Below, piece after piece: positions 46,413 through 57,640 of a DNA stretch of 64,000 bases (its first letter is position 1; every line of letters starts with the position of its first letter). This DNA comes from Rhizopus sp. PT2906. Taxonomy: Eukaryota; Mucoromycota; Mucoromycetes; Mucorales; Rhizopodaceae. A program made the translations under genes and the position numbers. The notes under the pieces were generated by a model. That model had not been told where the DNA came from, ran no database searches, and was given only the letters and a program-made list of their open reading frames with translations. The stretch covers positions 1 through 64,000 of the forward strand of contig JAMYHX010000046.1 of the NCBI GenBank assembly GCA_025529335.1. Direction: 5' to 3'.

Positions 46413-48210
46413 GGGCTCTCTGAACCACCATTCTCATCGACAACATTTCCCCTGCCCATCTTCATATAAAAATTTTGTACTCATGTTCAGTTGTAAAGTT
46501 TGAAAAGAAAGATCACTTGAATAAAAGGGAACTCGCTCTCATTTTATATTTTTTTTTTTTTTTTCAAGTGTCAAGAAACGACGTAATTTCCAATACGACT
46601 TCCCATTTCTGAAAGTACAAAACTGATTTTCATTGGCCAACGACATCAATTTTGGCTTGGCTGCGACAATGATTGCTGGAATCACTGCACAAATGTCTTA
46701 AAATATGCAGTAGTACATGAACACAATGAACTTGCTCATGACCGCAGTTTTTTGGTTTTGTAAAAAGTATCACAAATTTCCAAATGCGTAGAGATGTCCG
46801 CGTTCTATTTTTGTTTACAAAATGAAAGTCGCATGGTACCAAGTTTATACCTTGTTCAATAATTCAGAATGTTCTAAATATGCTTTGTTTGGTTCACAAT
46901 TGTAATAAAGTACAATCGTCTTCTTAAATTCAAATTCTTCCAACGATGCTCTTTTCGCCAAGTCTAGCGTTTGGGATATAACCCAAAGTGCGCTTCGAGA
47001 TAAAATGATTTAAAGCTGCATGCCTTATCTACTGCTTCAATAGAGCTTCTTAATGTACTAAATAAGGTATTGTAGTTAAAGCTAACAAAACAATTGACTT
47101 TTATGCATCGAAGCAGTCAACACTATTTATGCAAGGTATCCTCTGGGTCCTTAAATCAATAGTACTCAATAAAATACTTCCTTTATTGCTGAAAGATGTA
47201 AAAACATTGTCTATTCTTGATGAACCAATTGTTATGTACACCATACAAGTAACGCGTTTGTGCATAGTTTCTGAAAACTATTGAATAGCTTGTATATTTA
47301 CCAATAACTGCCTGACATATGAAGGTCAAGTGGCATTTCTTTTACTCATCGTGAAGGACACCCTCGAGCATGCTTTACTTTGTGTATCAGGTGTCTTTGA
47401 TGTATTTGATGTAAGATTATAATATTTTATAATCTACAGTAGAGTATTCGTTCTACTTTACATTCCTTTGTCGCATTGGATAAAAATAACCACATTGGCA
47501 ACATGAATTACAAAAGGAATACATATATTAAAGACAGTTGGTAGGAGAACATTGAGAAAAAGATTACAGTTGAAAGAACAGAACCAATGCAAAACTCCAA
47601 GTCTTCTTTATCAAGAAACGCATCAAGTTTGAAGCATCAGAGAATATATGAATGTTGAAATCAAAAGCATTCATCTACGAACAGTGAGTATTTATACACA
47701 GATAAAATGAAAGCTTAAGAATGTCGATAAATCTTGTGTTGCTATTTTACCACCTTGGTCTCTCGCATTCATACATTGCTGATTTGCTCTGATGGTACTT
47801 TTGGAAAGATCAAGATGTATGCTCAATAAGCCATTGCCTGATTGAAGGGCATGCTTTGTTCCAATCACTGTTGCCTCCGTTCCAGGCTTCGATGAGGTGG
47901 TAGTAAAGACTCTTTTACAAAGTATTATTTCTTCAAACCACAACTATCTCATTTTAGATTAAAAGCCTGTATCTAGCCCGAATTCATGCTCAGGAACATC
48001 TTTTTAATTTCTGGAAGGGGCATGAATAAATTGATGATAAATTCTCGTGCTACATTTCACGTCATCCGATCAGAAAAAAAAAGAGAAAAAAGAGTAAAGG
48101 GCTTTTCCTTACTTCTCTTTTCCCTCTTTCTTTTTCTTTTCTCTATTTTTCACCTCCTTTTTGTGTGCGTGTGTGTGTGTGTGTACGTGTTGTATTTACA
48201 TATTTAAAAA
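46413..48210. other. intergenic region with T-run and GT leader
   Basis: No recognised gene. A T run lies at about 46549-46564. The right end is the leader of Mvp1: a CT-rich tract followed by TGTGTGCGTGTGTGTGTGTG (about 48161-48183). A minus-strand 83-codon frame (47692-47943) is not recognised. Confidence 0.4.
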
Positions 48211-50481
48211 ATGTCTGAGGATTCATTAAGCGCCATTCTTCAACCAACGGATTCATTCTTTATACCAACCGAACCAAGATCTATTTCATTCGCAGTTGAA
48301 GAAGAGGACCCGTGGAGTACGACTAGTTTTGACCCTGTTGATGATATACGTCAACCTTTGACTTCAAGTACAACCATGGAACTAACAGAAGATATTACAG
48401 CTGCCAATGTATTAGGTAAAAACTATATCATGTCATAAAGGAAAAAGACATTAAGAATTATGTAGTCGGAGTCGATTTACCAGAAATATTTGACACAGCC
48501 TATATTCGAGCAGGACCTATCGGTGACCGAGTGAGTATTGAATCATTAGAGACAATTATTGGATTAGGAGGACTTGGACCACGAACCTATGAGCAAGTAG
48601 GTAAACATTGCAATTTTGGTTGTTATTCTGCAATCGTATGTGAAGCGAAAGAAAGATATTAAATGATATTATTTAAAAAAGATTGCTGCTATTGTCATCC
48701 CTGCCGGCGCCATGTACGTCACAAGAAATGAGTTTAATACAGCCTTGGCATTATTAGCATGTGCTCAAAAAAACATGGGTAAGATAAGGATGAGAAAAAA
48801 AGAGTGACGTTTAGATGAAAGGCTCATATGAAAAATAGATGTATCGTTAATGAATATCTATCAACACAGAAATGGTAAGTTATGATTGACGTAAAGAAGG
48901 TAAAAGTGGTTGTTTACATTATATGTAGACTTGCCTATTCCTTTACTGCCCAATTTGGAGTTAGTTTCTCTTAAACCAAATAAATCCAAGCAATCCAGTT
49001 TCGAAGACGATCCATGGCGTCTATCTACAAGCCCACCTACATCCAATATATTTCCAGTCTATGAAGATAATAAGGTCAAGCAGACGAATGGACAGGCAAA
49101 GAAGGTCATTGAAGAAACCTCCATGGATAATAAACCTATTGTCACACATGACTGGTTCTCGGATCTTGATCAAATTACGGTTACTATAGCAGAGAAAGAG
49201 GGGTTCATTTTTCCACATATCAACTATTGGGTACAGAGTCATAATCGACAATCGTCTGTAAGAAGAAGATATAGTGACTTTTACTGGTTTTGGGAAACTT
49301 TAATGAAAAGATACCCCTTTAGAGTAATTCCGTCTTTACCGCCCAAAAAGTTTTCAGGAAGTAAGTTCATGCTTCTGAAATGCATTTGTATATATTGACT
49401 CTGTCTATAGAAGATGACGCGTTTTTAGAGAAGCGTTGTCAAGGCCTATCCCGATTTATTAATTGCGTAGTAAGACACCCTGTATTAAAAAAAGATGAAG
49501 TAGTATCCATCTTTTTGACCGAAGAAACAGTAAGGCGTAGATTTTGTATAAACATCAAACAGCTAATGTCTTTAAAGGAATTTGCAGCATGGAGAAAAGG
49601 AGCTCATGTACCATCTAGTGAAGAAGAGTTTATAAGAACGAACCCAAATACAGAAGAGCTTGATCCTTATATACCACAAGACCTCGACGCTCGTATCGAA
49701 GCTGTCAGGAAGAGATTACCTAAATCGATTGAATACTATGAACGCCTTTGTTGTACGATGGAACGCATGATACAACTAAAAGAAGCAAGAATTCAAGAGC
49801 TAAAGCAATACCACGCAACGCTAAAGTAAATAGGATTTGACGACTATTTTATCAACATACTAAGTATCTTCCATAGAGAACTTGGTGTTGTAGAGCAAAC
49901 ATGCTTTGTACCTAATTGTCAAGCGTGCCCTCACGTGATCCGTGGTTACGAGTCCGTAGGCAACTATATGGATGAAGAAAGCGTCATCATTCAGACTGAG
50001 TTAGAGAATTCGAATGTACTTGAAAGTCTCAAGCGACATAAAGATATTCTCGAAAGCTTTCTTGAGATGTTGGAGAGAAAATCAAGATTGGATATTAACC
50101 AATTAGACTCTTTAAAAAAGAAAATTACCATGAACACTGCAAAAGTCAACCAGCATCGTGGTGTTCCTGGACTGGAGTCTGAAGTAGAAAGATTAGATGC
50201 AACTATTCAAAGTGTAAGAAAAGTGTGGATATAAATAGTAAGATCACTAAATTTCATTTTAGGACACTGAACGCATGAAGTACCAGCAAAGAAAGGATGT
50301 TCATATTCGCTATTGTGTAGCAACTGAGTTGAGCTATCTACATAAGCAACAGGCATTTGTTTCTCTATTTTACCAAAATTATGTACATGAACAGCTTCAG
50401 TTTAATCGCAAGACAATAGATAACTGGAAAGCACTTGAAGCTCTTTTATGTAACTTACCTAAGCCAGAAGATCTTTTATAA
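48211..50481 (+). CDS. MVP1: sorting nexin Mvp1 (SNX8-like)
   Basis: Predicted join(48211..48415, 48466..48596, 48682..48778, 48839..48874, 48929..49360, 49411..49825, 49877..50213, 50263..50481), 623 aa with the frame closed. The N-terminal part has the EH-like helices found in Mvp1 (RNEFNTALALLACAQKNM; DVSLMNIYQHRNDLPIPLLP). The PX domain (about residues 235-345) shows QSSVRRRYSDFYWFWETL and RYPFRVIPSLPPKK, with the PI3P-binding Arg and the PPK turn. The C-terminal half is a BAR-type helical region (LPKSIEYYERLCCTMERMI; SLKRHKDILESFLEMLERKS). Mvp1 forms membrane tubules on endosomes for retromer-independent recycling to the Golgi. Exon 4 is only 36 nt. The short GT-rich leader resembles that of the WRKY-like gene. 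Confidence 0.92.
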
Positions 50482-50726
50482 TAAAATATAAAAAGCAAGA
50501 TACCCATTGATTTGTTGCCCATTTAAATAAGAAATAAAATAACAAGGACGTTTTATTACTAATATACACACAGCATTAAACAAAAGAAAGAAGGGAGGAT
50601 AATACGATACAATAATGACGATAAATAATACAAGAAAGAAAACAATATCTATATAATATGCATATACTTGCGTAGAGTGATAATATATATGTATATATAT
50701 ATATATAAAAAGAGAGAAGGAATAAA

Positions 50727-51485
50727 TTATACACGGGAATGAAGTGAGTGCTTCCTTTGTTTCTTTATCATGTCCAACTGTTCTTGTTGCTGTTGTCGCA
50801 GCTTGGCATAATAACAAGGCGGTGGTATCTGGTAATTCTTTTTATCTTTTTTTAAATGACGGTTGAGAGCATCTTGTCTGGCAAATGATTTATTGCAGTA
50901 TTGGCATGAAAAGGGCCTCAGGCCCAAATGTAACTTGGCGTGTCTATTTCTATCGTGTTGTCTTGCAAATGTTTTAAAGCATATACTACATTCAAATGGC
51001 TTTTCGTCCGTATGTGTTCGTTTATGTGATTTTAAATTATAAGTACGTGTAAATGTCTTGGTACAGCCTTCAAAGTCGCATTGATAGATGGCAGGACTCT
51101 TTGCTGATGTTTTGTTGAATGCCTTCTTATGGGACGAAACTGGTTGCTTTGGTTCTTTGATCTCTTCATGTACAGTGGATGATGTGAATAAATCATAAAA
51201 TGATTGTTGCTGCTGCGGCTGATAAAAGAAACTGTCTAATTGAACTGAAAGAGGGGATTCACTATTACTGCAAATACTATCTGTCGTGCTGCTTGTCGTG
51301 CTAATGCTCGAAGAAGGCACCACAGGAGATGGGACGAGTAGTCCCTGATCATAGACAGGAAACATTGGATATGAGTTTTGTACTGTAGAATAGTATAATT
51401 CCTCAGGATAGCACGACATGGTCTGCTGTTCCATTTGAGAATAACAATTCAGCTGAGGGAAGAGAGTATAAGCAGTGGATTCCAT
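50727..51485 (-). CDS. C2H2 zinc-finger transcription factor (Crz1-like fingers)
   Basis: Intronless, 252 aa. The N-terminal 125 residues are Ser/Gln/Tyr-rich and low complexity, an activation-domain style. Three C2H2 fingers span about residues 138-220: YQCDFEGCTKTFTRTYNLKSH, then FECSICFKTFARQHDRNRHAK, then FSCQYCNKSFARQDALNRHLK, with linkers HTDEKP and LGLRP. The second and third fingers have the FAR-x-D-x-x-x-RH pattern of calcineurin-responsive Crz1-type factors, so this is the nearest comparison, but no calcineurin docking motif (PxIxIT) is obvious. The C-terminus is basic with a QQQQEQ stretch. It is convergent with Mvp1. Confidence 0.85.
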   Translation of the reverse strand: MESTAYTLFPQLNCYSQMEQQTMSCYPEELYYSTVQNSYPMFPVYDQGLLVPSPVVPSSSISTTSSTTDSICSNSESPLSVQLDSFFYQPQQQQSFYDLFTSSTVHEEIKEPKQPVSSHKKAFNKTSAKSPAIYQCDFEGCTKTFTRTYNLKSHKRTHTDEKPFECSICFKTFARQHDRNRHAKLHLGLRPFSCQYCNKSFARQDALNRHLKKDKKNYQIPPPCYYAKLRQQQQEQLDMIKKQRKHSLHSRV

Positions 51486-51821
51486 ATCAGATCAATAACT
51501 GAAGAAGAAGGTAAAGAGAAGGAAAAAAAGGGAAGAAATCAAAAACTCAAAGTTTAATATAAAAAAAAAAGGAGTTCTTGTCATACTTGACAAGGCTGAT
51601 TCACATGAAGCAGACATCTTTTAAACAGTTACAACGAGCGCGCACCTAAAAACTGTGTGATACATGACTCAATCTCTCACCCGATCCACATTTGTTTGAA
51701 TTACCAAAATAAGATGGCCGAAGCAGTCCTCTGTATTTGGAAATCAAAAAAAGGTTTGCCTTAACACTTTCCCCAAAAAGAAAAACTTGGCCATGTCAGC
51801 CTTCTCTTTCCCTTTCTGTTG

Positions 51822-51826
<5 letters not shown>

Positions 51827-51856
<30 letters not shown>
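51827..51856. repeat. (TA)15 microsatellite
   Basis: Uninterrupted TA run in the intergenic region upstream of the C2H2 gene. Confidence 0.95.
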
Positions 51857-51857
<1 letters not shown>

Positions 51858-54800
51858 TCCCATACTACTACAAATACATGTTCTTTACTTTTGCATCCAC
51901 AGCAAGAGCCTTTTTCTTAAAAATAGAGATATTGATTCATAAATAGGAATGGTGGGGGTAGACGAGTAAACTTTAATAATATAATTTCTGTTACACAACT
52001 GCTTATCATCAAAAAAAATTAATACTGAATTGAAGTTTGTTGTAAATGCAAAAGTGCATGTTTATGTTCATTTCGTTTATATAATTAAAAACAAAAGAAG
52101 AAGGAATAATTAACAGAATGTACAAAGTATATCTTAAAAAGAAAGAAATGGTGATCGTTCATCTTTTTCTCTTGTTGCCATTGTTTAGCTACGTAGTTAA
52201 AAAAGGATTTCGGTAACCATGGATACAGAGCCAGAATTTTATCCGACATTAGCTTGCATTTACACACGCACACATGCAATTATTTCCGCAATGACGATAA
52301 AGACGGATTTAAAACTCCTTTTTATGAGCGTACAGTTAACATTAGCTAATGCATATCTGCCTGTTTCTCATTTCATCTGTATGTCTAAATATATTTTGGA
52401 CTTTTTGCTCCTTCTTTTTTGCTTTATGAGATTGTATGTACTGGCAGTTATGTTTCAATTCCTTAAATACTTCACCAGATCAAGGGACGATGATATTAAG
52501 TGACACTGTGCTTTTTAAGTGCTTGTCATTAAGCCAACCACAAAGATGTGTTATGCATACCTTAAAGATTAACGCTATATAAATTCATGTACAAATATCA
52601 ACACCAAGTGTTAATAAATCACGAAAAAGAAAGGATTTTTGGTGGAGTTTACTCTTTCTTTAGCACTAGTTGAGTTTAAACAAACAAAATGTATCATTCT
52701 CTACTATGCTCCCAAAAACCTTTAATCCCAATTAAAACCAAATGATACGCCGCTTGAGGTATCTACATACTTTATGAACATTTATAATTACAATACAAAT
52801 CTTTATTATTCTCTCTCTTTTATTTTGCGCTATTCCCTTATTAGGATTTATGGGCTATATGAATCTTGGGTTTTTGTTTAGTACCATGATGTGTAACACA
52901 GCTATTGTAATGCCAATAATACCATTAAGGAAGGAAAAACAGAACATGTCAAGCTGCTGTTTAAATACACTTTTTAAATCACACACATATGAGGCATTAA
53001 CGATGCAATTCTATTTCTAAAAAGACAAGGCTGCATAAGTCTTTATATTTTTGGGGTATTCATAAGTTGTAGTTATTTGCTAATTTAGTCACAAATAAAA
53101 GGAGCGCGAAAAGGCGCCTGCGTAATATCACACTATTTCTCTTTTGCATAAAAATGAATACTACGCTGTTGGATACATAATTACGGAAAGGAACGGCAAG
53201 CGGATATTGTTGTCCGTGTGCTGATCCATGCAAGGGTATACTATCTTGATTAATGCTTCTTTGATTAAGCGAGTTTCCTATTTTATAATACTTTTGTTTT
53301 AATGTCTACTATTATGAAGCCTTGATAAAGTTTGTGATAAATACCAAGAACCAAAAATTCACACAAGACGTTACACTCTTCCCTTTTTAATAATAATCTT
53401 GTAGGAAAGTTCCCCTACGCCAGTCCCTGGTACAGTAACTTAATTTTAAAGACACCATGTTGTAAACAAAATATCTTGGCTCATCTTGGCAAAACAATAG
53501 ATGTTTTAAAAAATGAAACAAAAAGCTATACTTGCTTAACAACTTCCTTCTAATAAAATGCATTTAGTCAAAGCCTTTGTTTAAAACTCTAATAGCTTCC
53601 TGAATGTCGTACGTAGATGCGATATATGTAAAGATTCACAAAAAAAGTTTACTAGATTAAATAGAATTCTATGCATGAAGCTGTTAAATATATAGAATAA
53701 GAACATTTCTTATGTTCATTTGTTCTTATTAACAATTTGAAACATACATGGATTCACAAACAAAGCTTTCTTGGAATCAAGTTATACAAAAGCTCTACTT
53801 TTTGATTCTTAATCAACGAAAAGACTTGCAATGTCAACATCTTTATTTTATATAATTATATTACTTGTATTCATAGTTCATCTTTTTACAAGACGCATGG
53901 TATACATATTTGGTCTATGTTAAAGAATGGCCTTGGTTAGCTGAGCTTTAAAATGGATGCCACCCTGCAGCGGTTCTGTTCGCGTTTTCTCCTTTTTCAG
54001 CCTTTAAGCATCGATGGTCTATAAAACGTGCTGCTAGGCAACGATAACTGTGGCGAACCATTTGTATTGCACAATAAATTACTGTGTCTCGTAGGACGAA
54101 TCAAACTGGGATTTTGAAACGTGGAATGTATTCCTCTCTTTTTTCTATATTCTATCACTCTTTTATAAAGCGAGATCCTTCATGCGAGTTTAATCATAGT
54201 CTCTGCTATTGTATTTACAAAGAGCACAATGATAGCCATGCTCTTTCTTGGGTGTGCTGATCACCAAATGATATTCTCAGTCGCGTGGTTATTACTGGTT
54301 ATGAACAACTTGTGTACCTGTGACCACTCACATTCACACTGCTTATCATTTTCTTCCCCTTATTGAATCAATAAATACACTTTGGGTTTCCTCGTTTATT
54401 CGTAGTCTCTCTCTCTGCTTCTTTCTTATTTTTACAGACTTTGAGTGTATTCAGTATGTCCATCAGACGATTCTGATAGAAAAAAGAAGAACGAGAATAG
54501 CAAAGACAGGGAATGGAATCATTATATTTTGTGCTAATGTGAAAATATAGTCTTGCCTTGCCTACTCTAACGACATTTTAGTTACACGCAGCAAGATGTA
54601 TAATCACATAAACAGATTGATAAAAAAAAAAAAAGAAAGCATGTATTTTTCCAATTTGGATCAGATTTTCCCTCTGACAAGAGTGGTCAATGACACATTT
54701 TACGTTTGTTTGTCACTCTAACTGCGCATTGTGTACACTTAACTTCTATTTCTTAATAGAGAAATTGATACAGGATAATCCGAAATATTAACCCTGATCA

Positions 54801-55270
54801 AGAAAAAAATACCTTCCCAAATGGTGTAACCTTGTATTAAGCATATACTTACGTGCCGTGTATTGATATATTAATTGTCTTTTCTTCATTGTAGATATTA
54901 AGATTCTATTAACTATAGTAAACCAATTAATTAAACAGTGTTGCACTATTTTTTATTTATACGTACCTGATTTCTATTAATAGTAGCATCTATATCTTCT
55001 CTTGGTAAGACGGGATATGATTCATTCAGCTTAAATGGTAAGAAATAATCACTTTGGACATGAATGGCAGAGGATGTTATATCTTGATCAACTAAGTAAA
55101 CATGATTTATTGCCATTTTTTTTTAAATATCAGGCAGTTTTTCGAACACCAGCTCTTGTTCCAAGCATTTATTTCTAAAATCAAAACAAATTTACTAATA
55201 CTCTCCTCTTTGAAAAAACTATAACAAACAGTATAAATAAGGTATCGAAGGTTAAACTGCTTCGACCATG
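51857..55270. other. long non-coding region
   Basis: 3.4 kb, AT-rich, with only short unrecognised frames (for example 52219-52503 plus, 54320-54550 plus). A TATAAAA-like sequence followed by GCTAGGCAAC, a half X-box, lies near 54020-54045. No gene is supported. Confidence 0.4.
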
Positions 55271-55370
55271 GATTTCACATATGAGTTTCCAAAGCCAACA
55301 AAGAAGTAGGAGCCAGCGAATTAAACACACGAACTTGAAAATGGGCAAAGGATGCTATGATGTCAAATGA

Positions 55371-55420
55371 ATCTTTGGTGTGCACTACGCGCACAAGGAA
55401 ATCCACGAGAGGGTTAATGC
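55371..55420 (-). repeat. arm 1 of a diverged inverted repeat
   Basis: The minus strand of this segment matches the plus strand of 55733-55784 at about four of five bases, around a shared GTGGATTTCCT core. In translation the arms share VDFLVR (INPLVDFLVRVVHT against INLLVDFLVRLVYT), so the copies may come from one coding sequence. Confidence 0.65.
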
Positions 55421-55732
55421 TACAGACACTATCTATAATATCGTCAACAAACTTTTTCAATGTACAGCGACACGTTAAGCTTGTTTAGGAGCAGATGTCT
55501 CTCCATATTTCTTGAATTTATCTTTAAAGAAGAAAAAGAGATAAAAAAGATATGTGGTTATTGCTTTATTTTAATTTTATGTTGCCAGTTTGATCAACAA
55601 AGAACCAAGGCCAATTCAAGTGTATTTTACATTAACGGATATCACACTGGGCAGCATTAGGTTAGATAGCCACTCTGGTGGTGTGAAGTTGAATAGTGAC
55701 AACATAGGTGACGCCTAGAAGAAATGTCCTTA

Positions 55733-55784
55733 GCATTAATCTTCTTGTGGATTTCCTCGTGCGCCTAGTGTACACCAGAAATTT
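55733..55784 (+). repeat. arm 2 of a diverged inverted repeat
   Basis: Partner of 55371-55420 with about 310 bp between the arms. The spacer carries no recognised gene. Confidence 0.65.
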
Positions 55785-56043
55785 TCATGAACTGCTTTGT
55801 TTTCCAATTATTTATTCTTCATTCCATGTTTATTTCGTTGGTGAGGCCGCTTTGCCTGATGAGGAGGTCACATCTGTATCCTTTTTTTTTTTCTAATACC
55901 TTCTTCAACATCTCTTATATTTCGTCTATTCTTCTTTTTAATCGATGATACTATCGAACAAGCTTCACCACTAGTAATTAAAATTATTATTTTAAATTAT
56001 TGTGTAGGATCTTCTAGACATTACCGTACTACTTTGACACCAT

Positions 56044-56385
56044 CTACGTTTCAAAACAGCGATCAATCAACCCCCGAATAAGTACATTGTACCACTGTTC
56101 GTTGTCATACAATTTAAACGAGCCATCTCCGTACTCTCGCAGTAGTGTATATACACTGTGCTCAATCCAATCCAAATCAAATGATTTGGATCTATCGTAC
56201 GATCTCTCCGATTCTTTTGTTTCGCTTAGTTTGCTTCTCAGCTCGCTAGCGTTTTGACAATTAAACTTGTTTAAGTATTTTTTATATTCATCCGGAAGTT
56301 CTTTTGCCATCCCATCATTTTGATATGCCTTCATTTCTTCAATTTCTTTCTTTGTAAATACTTTGTTTGTCAAACACATATCCAA
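56044..56385 (-). pseudogene. fragment of a Mucorales repeat-family protein
   Basis: A 113-codon frame with KSFDLDWIEHSVYTLLREYGDG and EQWYNVLIRGLIDRCFE. It resembles the W-x-x-x-S-x-x-x-L-x-R-E-Y and W-Y-N-x-x-x-x-x-x-x-D-R-C-F pattern of an uncharacterised protein family repeated in Mucoromycota. The part that should follow the DRCF segment is missing, so the copy is truncated. A nearby TAG/ATTAAAG context gives no splice rescue. Confidence 0.45.
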
Positions 56386-56889
56386 GTCAGTTAAATCCAG
56401 AATTGATGTTTGTGCTGGGTGGCTTGAGGTACATTAAGGTTGTTGTTATTAATACTCGCAAAAATGTATAAGAGTAAAAACAAAGAAGTGACGAGTCTTT
56501 GTTTTATCCTTTTAAGAGAGGTCGAAGTACTGATTAAGGTACATACAACAAAGTTAAATGTAATCCCATAGGTAAAGATTAGTATTAGGCATCCAAGGAA
56601 TTTTCTTTATTAAAGCTTTCTTTTTGAATTATTATCACCCTATAATTCTCTTTAATTGCTAAAAAGATGAGTAACTTTTGGTTATGCAGTTTTGGTGCAT
56701 CCTGATAACAAAAAAGAACAACACATCAAAGGAAATGATGCATTAGGCAATAAAAATATACAAGAAAAAAATGAACTTATCAACTGCTGGAAGAAGAAAA
56801 TATATTTAATTTCAACATTCTTTGATGTCAAATATATACGTACAAAAGAATGAGAACTCACATTCCAAACATAACCTATTTGCGCGCCT
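56386..56889. other. AT-rich spacer
   Basis: About 500 bp with no gene signal, between the repeat-family fragment and the tandem X-box/CCAAT repeats. Confidence 0.35.
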
Positions 56890-56969
56890 CCTTGGTTGCT
56901 ATTGAAACGCGTTAGCCAATAGAGGGTTGCCTTGGTTGTTATAGGAACGGATCAGCCAATAGAGCATCG
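56890..56969. promoter_or_regulatory. tandem 40-bp repeat, each unit an X-box plus CCAAT box
   Basis: Two adjacent units, 56890-56929 and 56930-56969, agree at 31 of 40 positions. Each begins CCTTGGTTG and contains AGCCAATAGAG. The second unit has GTTGTTATAGGAAC (56935-56948), a full match to the RFX X-box consensus GTHNYYATRRNAAC; the first has GTTGCTATTGAAAC (56895-56908), one mismatch. CCAAT lies at 56916-56920 and 56956-56960, a constant distance after each X-box. An RFX plus NF-Y arrangement upstream of the structured segment at 57.05 kb is the simplest reading. That is inference. Confidence 0.6.
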
Positions 56970-57049
56970 CCATTTGAATGACCGATTGTCAACGCTTCAA
57001 AGTATTTCTGACCTACCTCTTTCCCCCTTTTTTTTTTCTCTCCCTGTGA

Positions 57050-57430
57050 AGATGCTTTAGTATTGATTCTGTTCATCCTTTAGAGGACTGAACACGCTAT
57101 CTGTTCACGCTGTAACCCTAGTACGGTCATGTTGGTGATTCAAGTGACTTGCAGATTCCTGGGCTGGCTACACTTGTGTGGCCGACGAACCGCTCGCCCG
57201 TTATCTGTGAACAGAGAAATGCTCTCTAAGTGTGGCTACTCGAATAAATGCTTATGCTGTTACTAGGCGGTATCGAACCAAAAGCTATTTTGGGTAGTTT
57301 GCTGAGTCAAGACCATCTTCTGAGCTTGCGAGACGACTGGTAGACGAGGTTGGGGCCTATTGATAGCTACCTGTTGACAGTCTGTCAATCCAGACTTGTC
57401 TGCGGCTGTTCAATTTGTACTTTCTAGGTT
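57050..57430 (+). ncRNA. candidate structured non-coding RNA (telomerase RNA considered)
   Basis: This non-coding segment is richer in GC than its flanks and packed with hairpins. TGTTCA/TGAACA: 57070-57075 with 57089-57094. TCTGTTCAC/GTGAACAGA: 57100-57108 with 57207-57215, enclosing about 100 nt. A seven-pair stem lies at 57166-57183, CCAAAA-GCTA-TTTTGG at 57278-57293, TTGACA-GTC-TGTCAA at 57374-57388 and CAGAC-TT-GTCTG at 57391-57402. TAACCCTA at 57113-57120, inside the nine-pair stem, is complementary to a TTAGGG-type telomere repeat. A segment near 57345-57367 (GAGGTTGGGGCC and a small hairpin) recalls the P6.1 element of vertebrate-type telomerase RNA. Identity is unproven: SRP, RNase P or MRP RNA were considered and show no clear motifs. 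Boundaries are estimates. Confidence 0.4.
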
Positions 57431-57640
57431 TTTTAGATGTATAAGTTCAGTCTTGATATATCACCACTTTTTACAAGGTATATACACCATTCACATTTAG
57501 TGTATACCTTCCTTTTTTTGAGATCATATGTACTCTTACCTTCCCGTGGTTGATCCTGTTAATCAAGACTTTATTGTCTTGAGAACTGAAAGGAGTATGC
57601 TTTTATTATAAATAAATATAAATGAAAAAGTTGATGAGTA

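Noticed and set aside
57541..57570. TGGTTGATCCTG, identical to part of the 5' end of 18S rRNA
   Set aside because: Only 12 bases match and the following sequence diverges at once; chance is sufficient.
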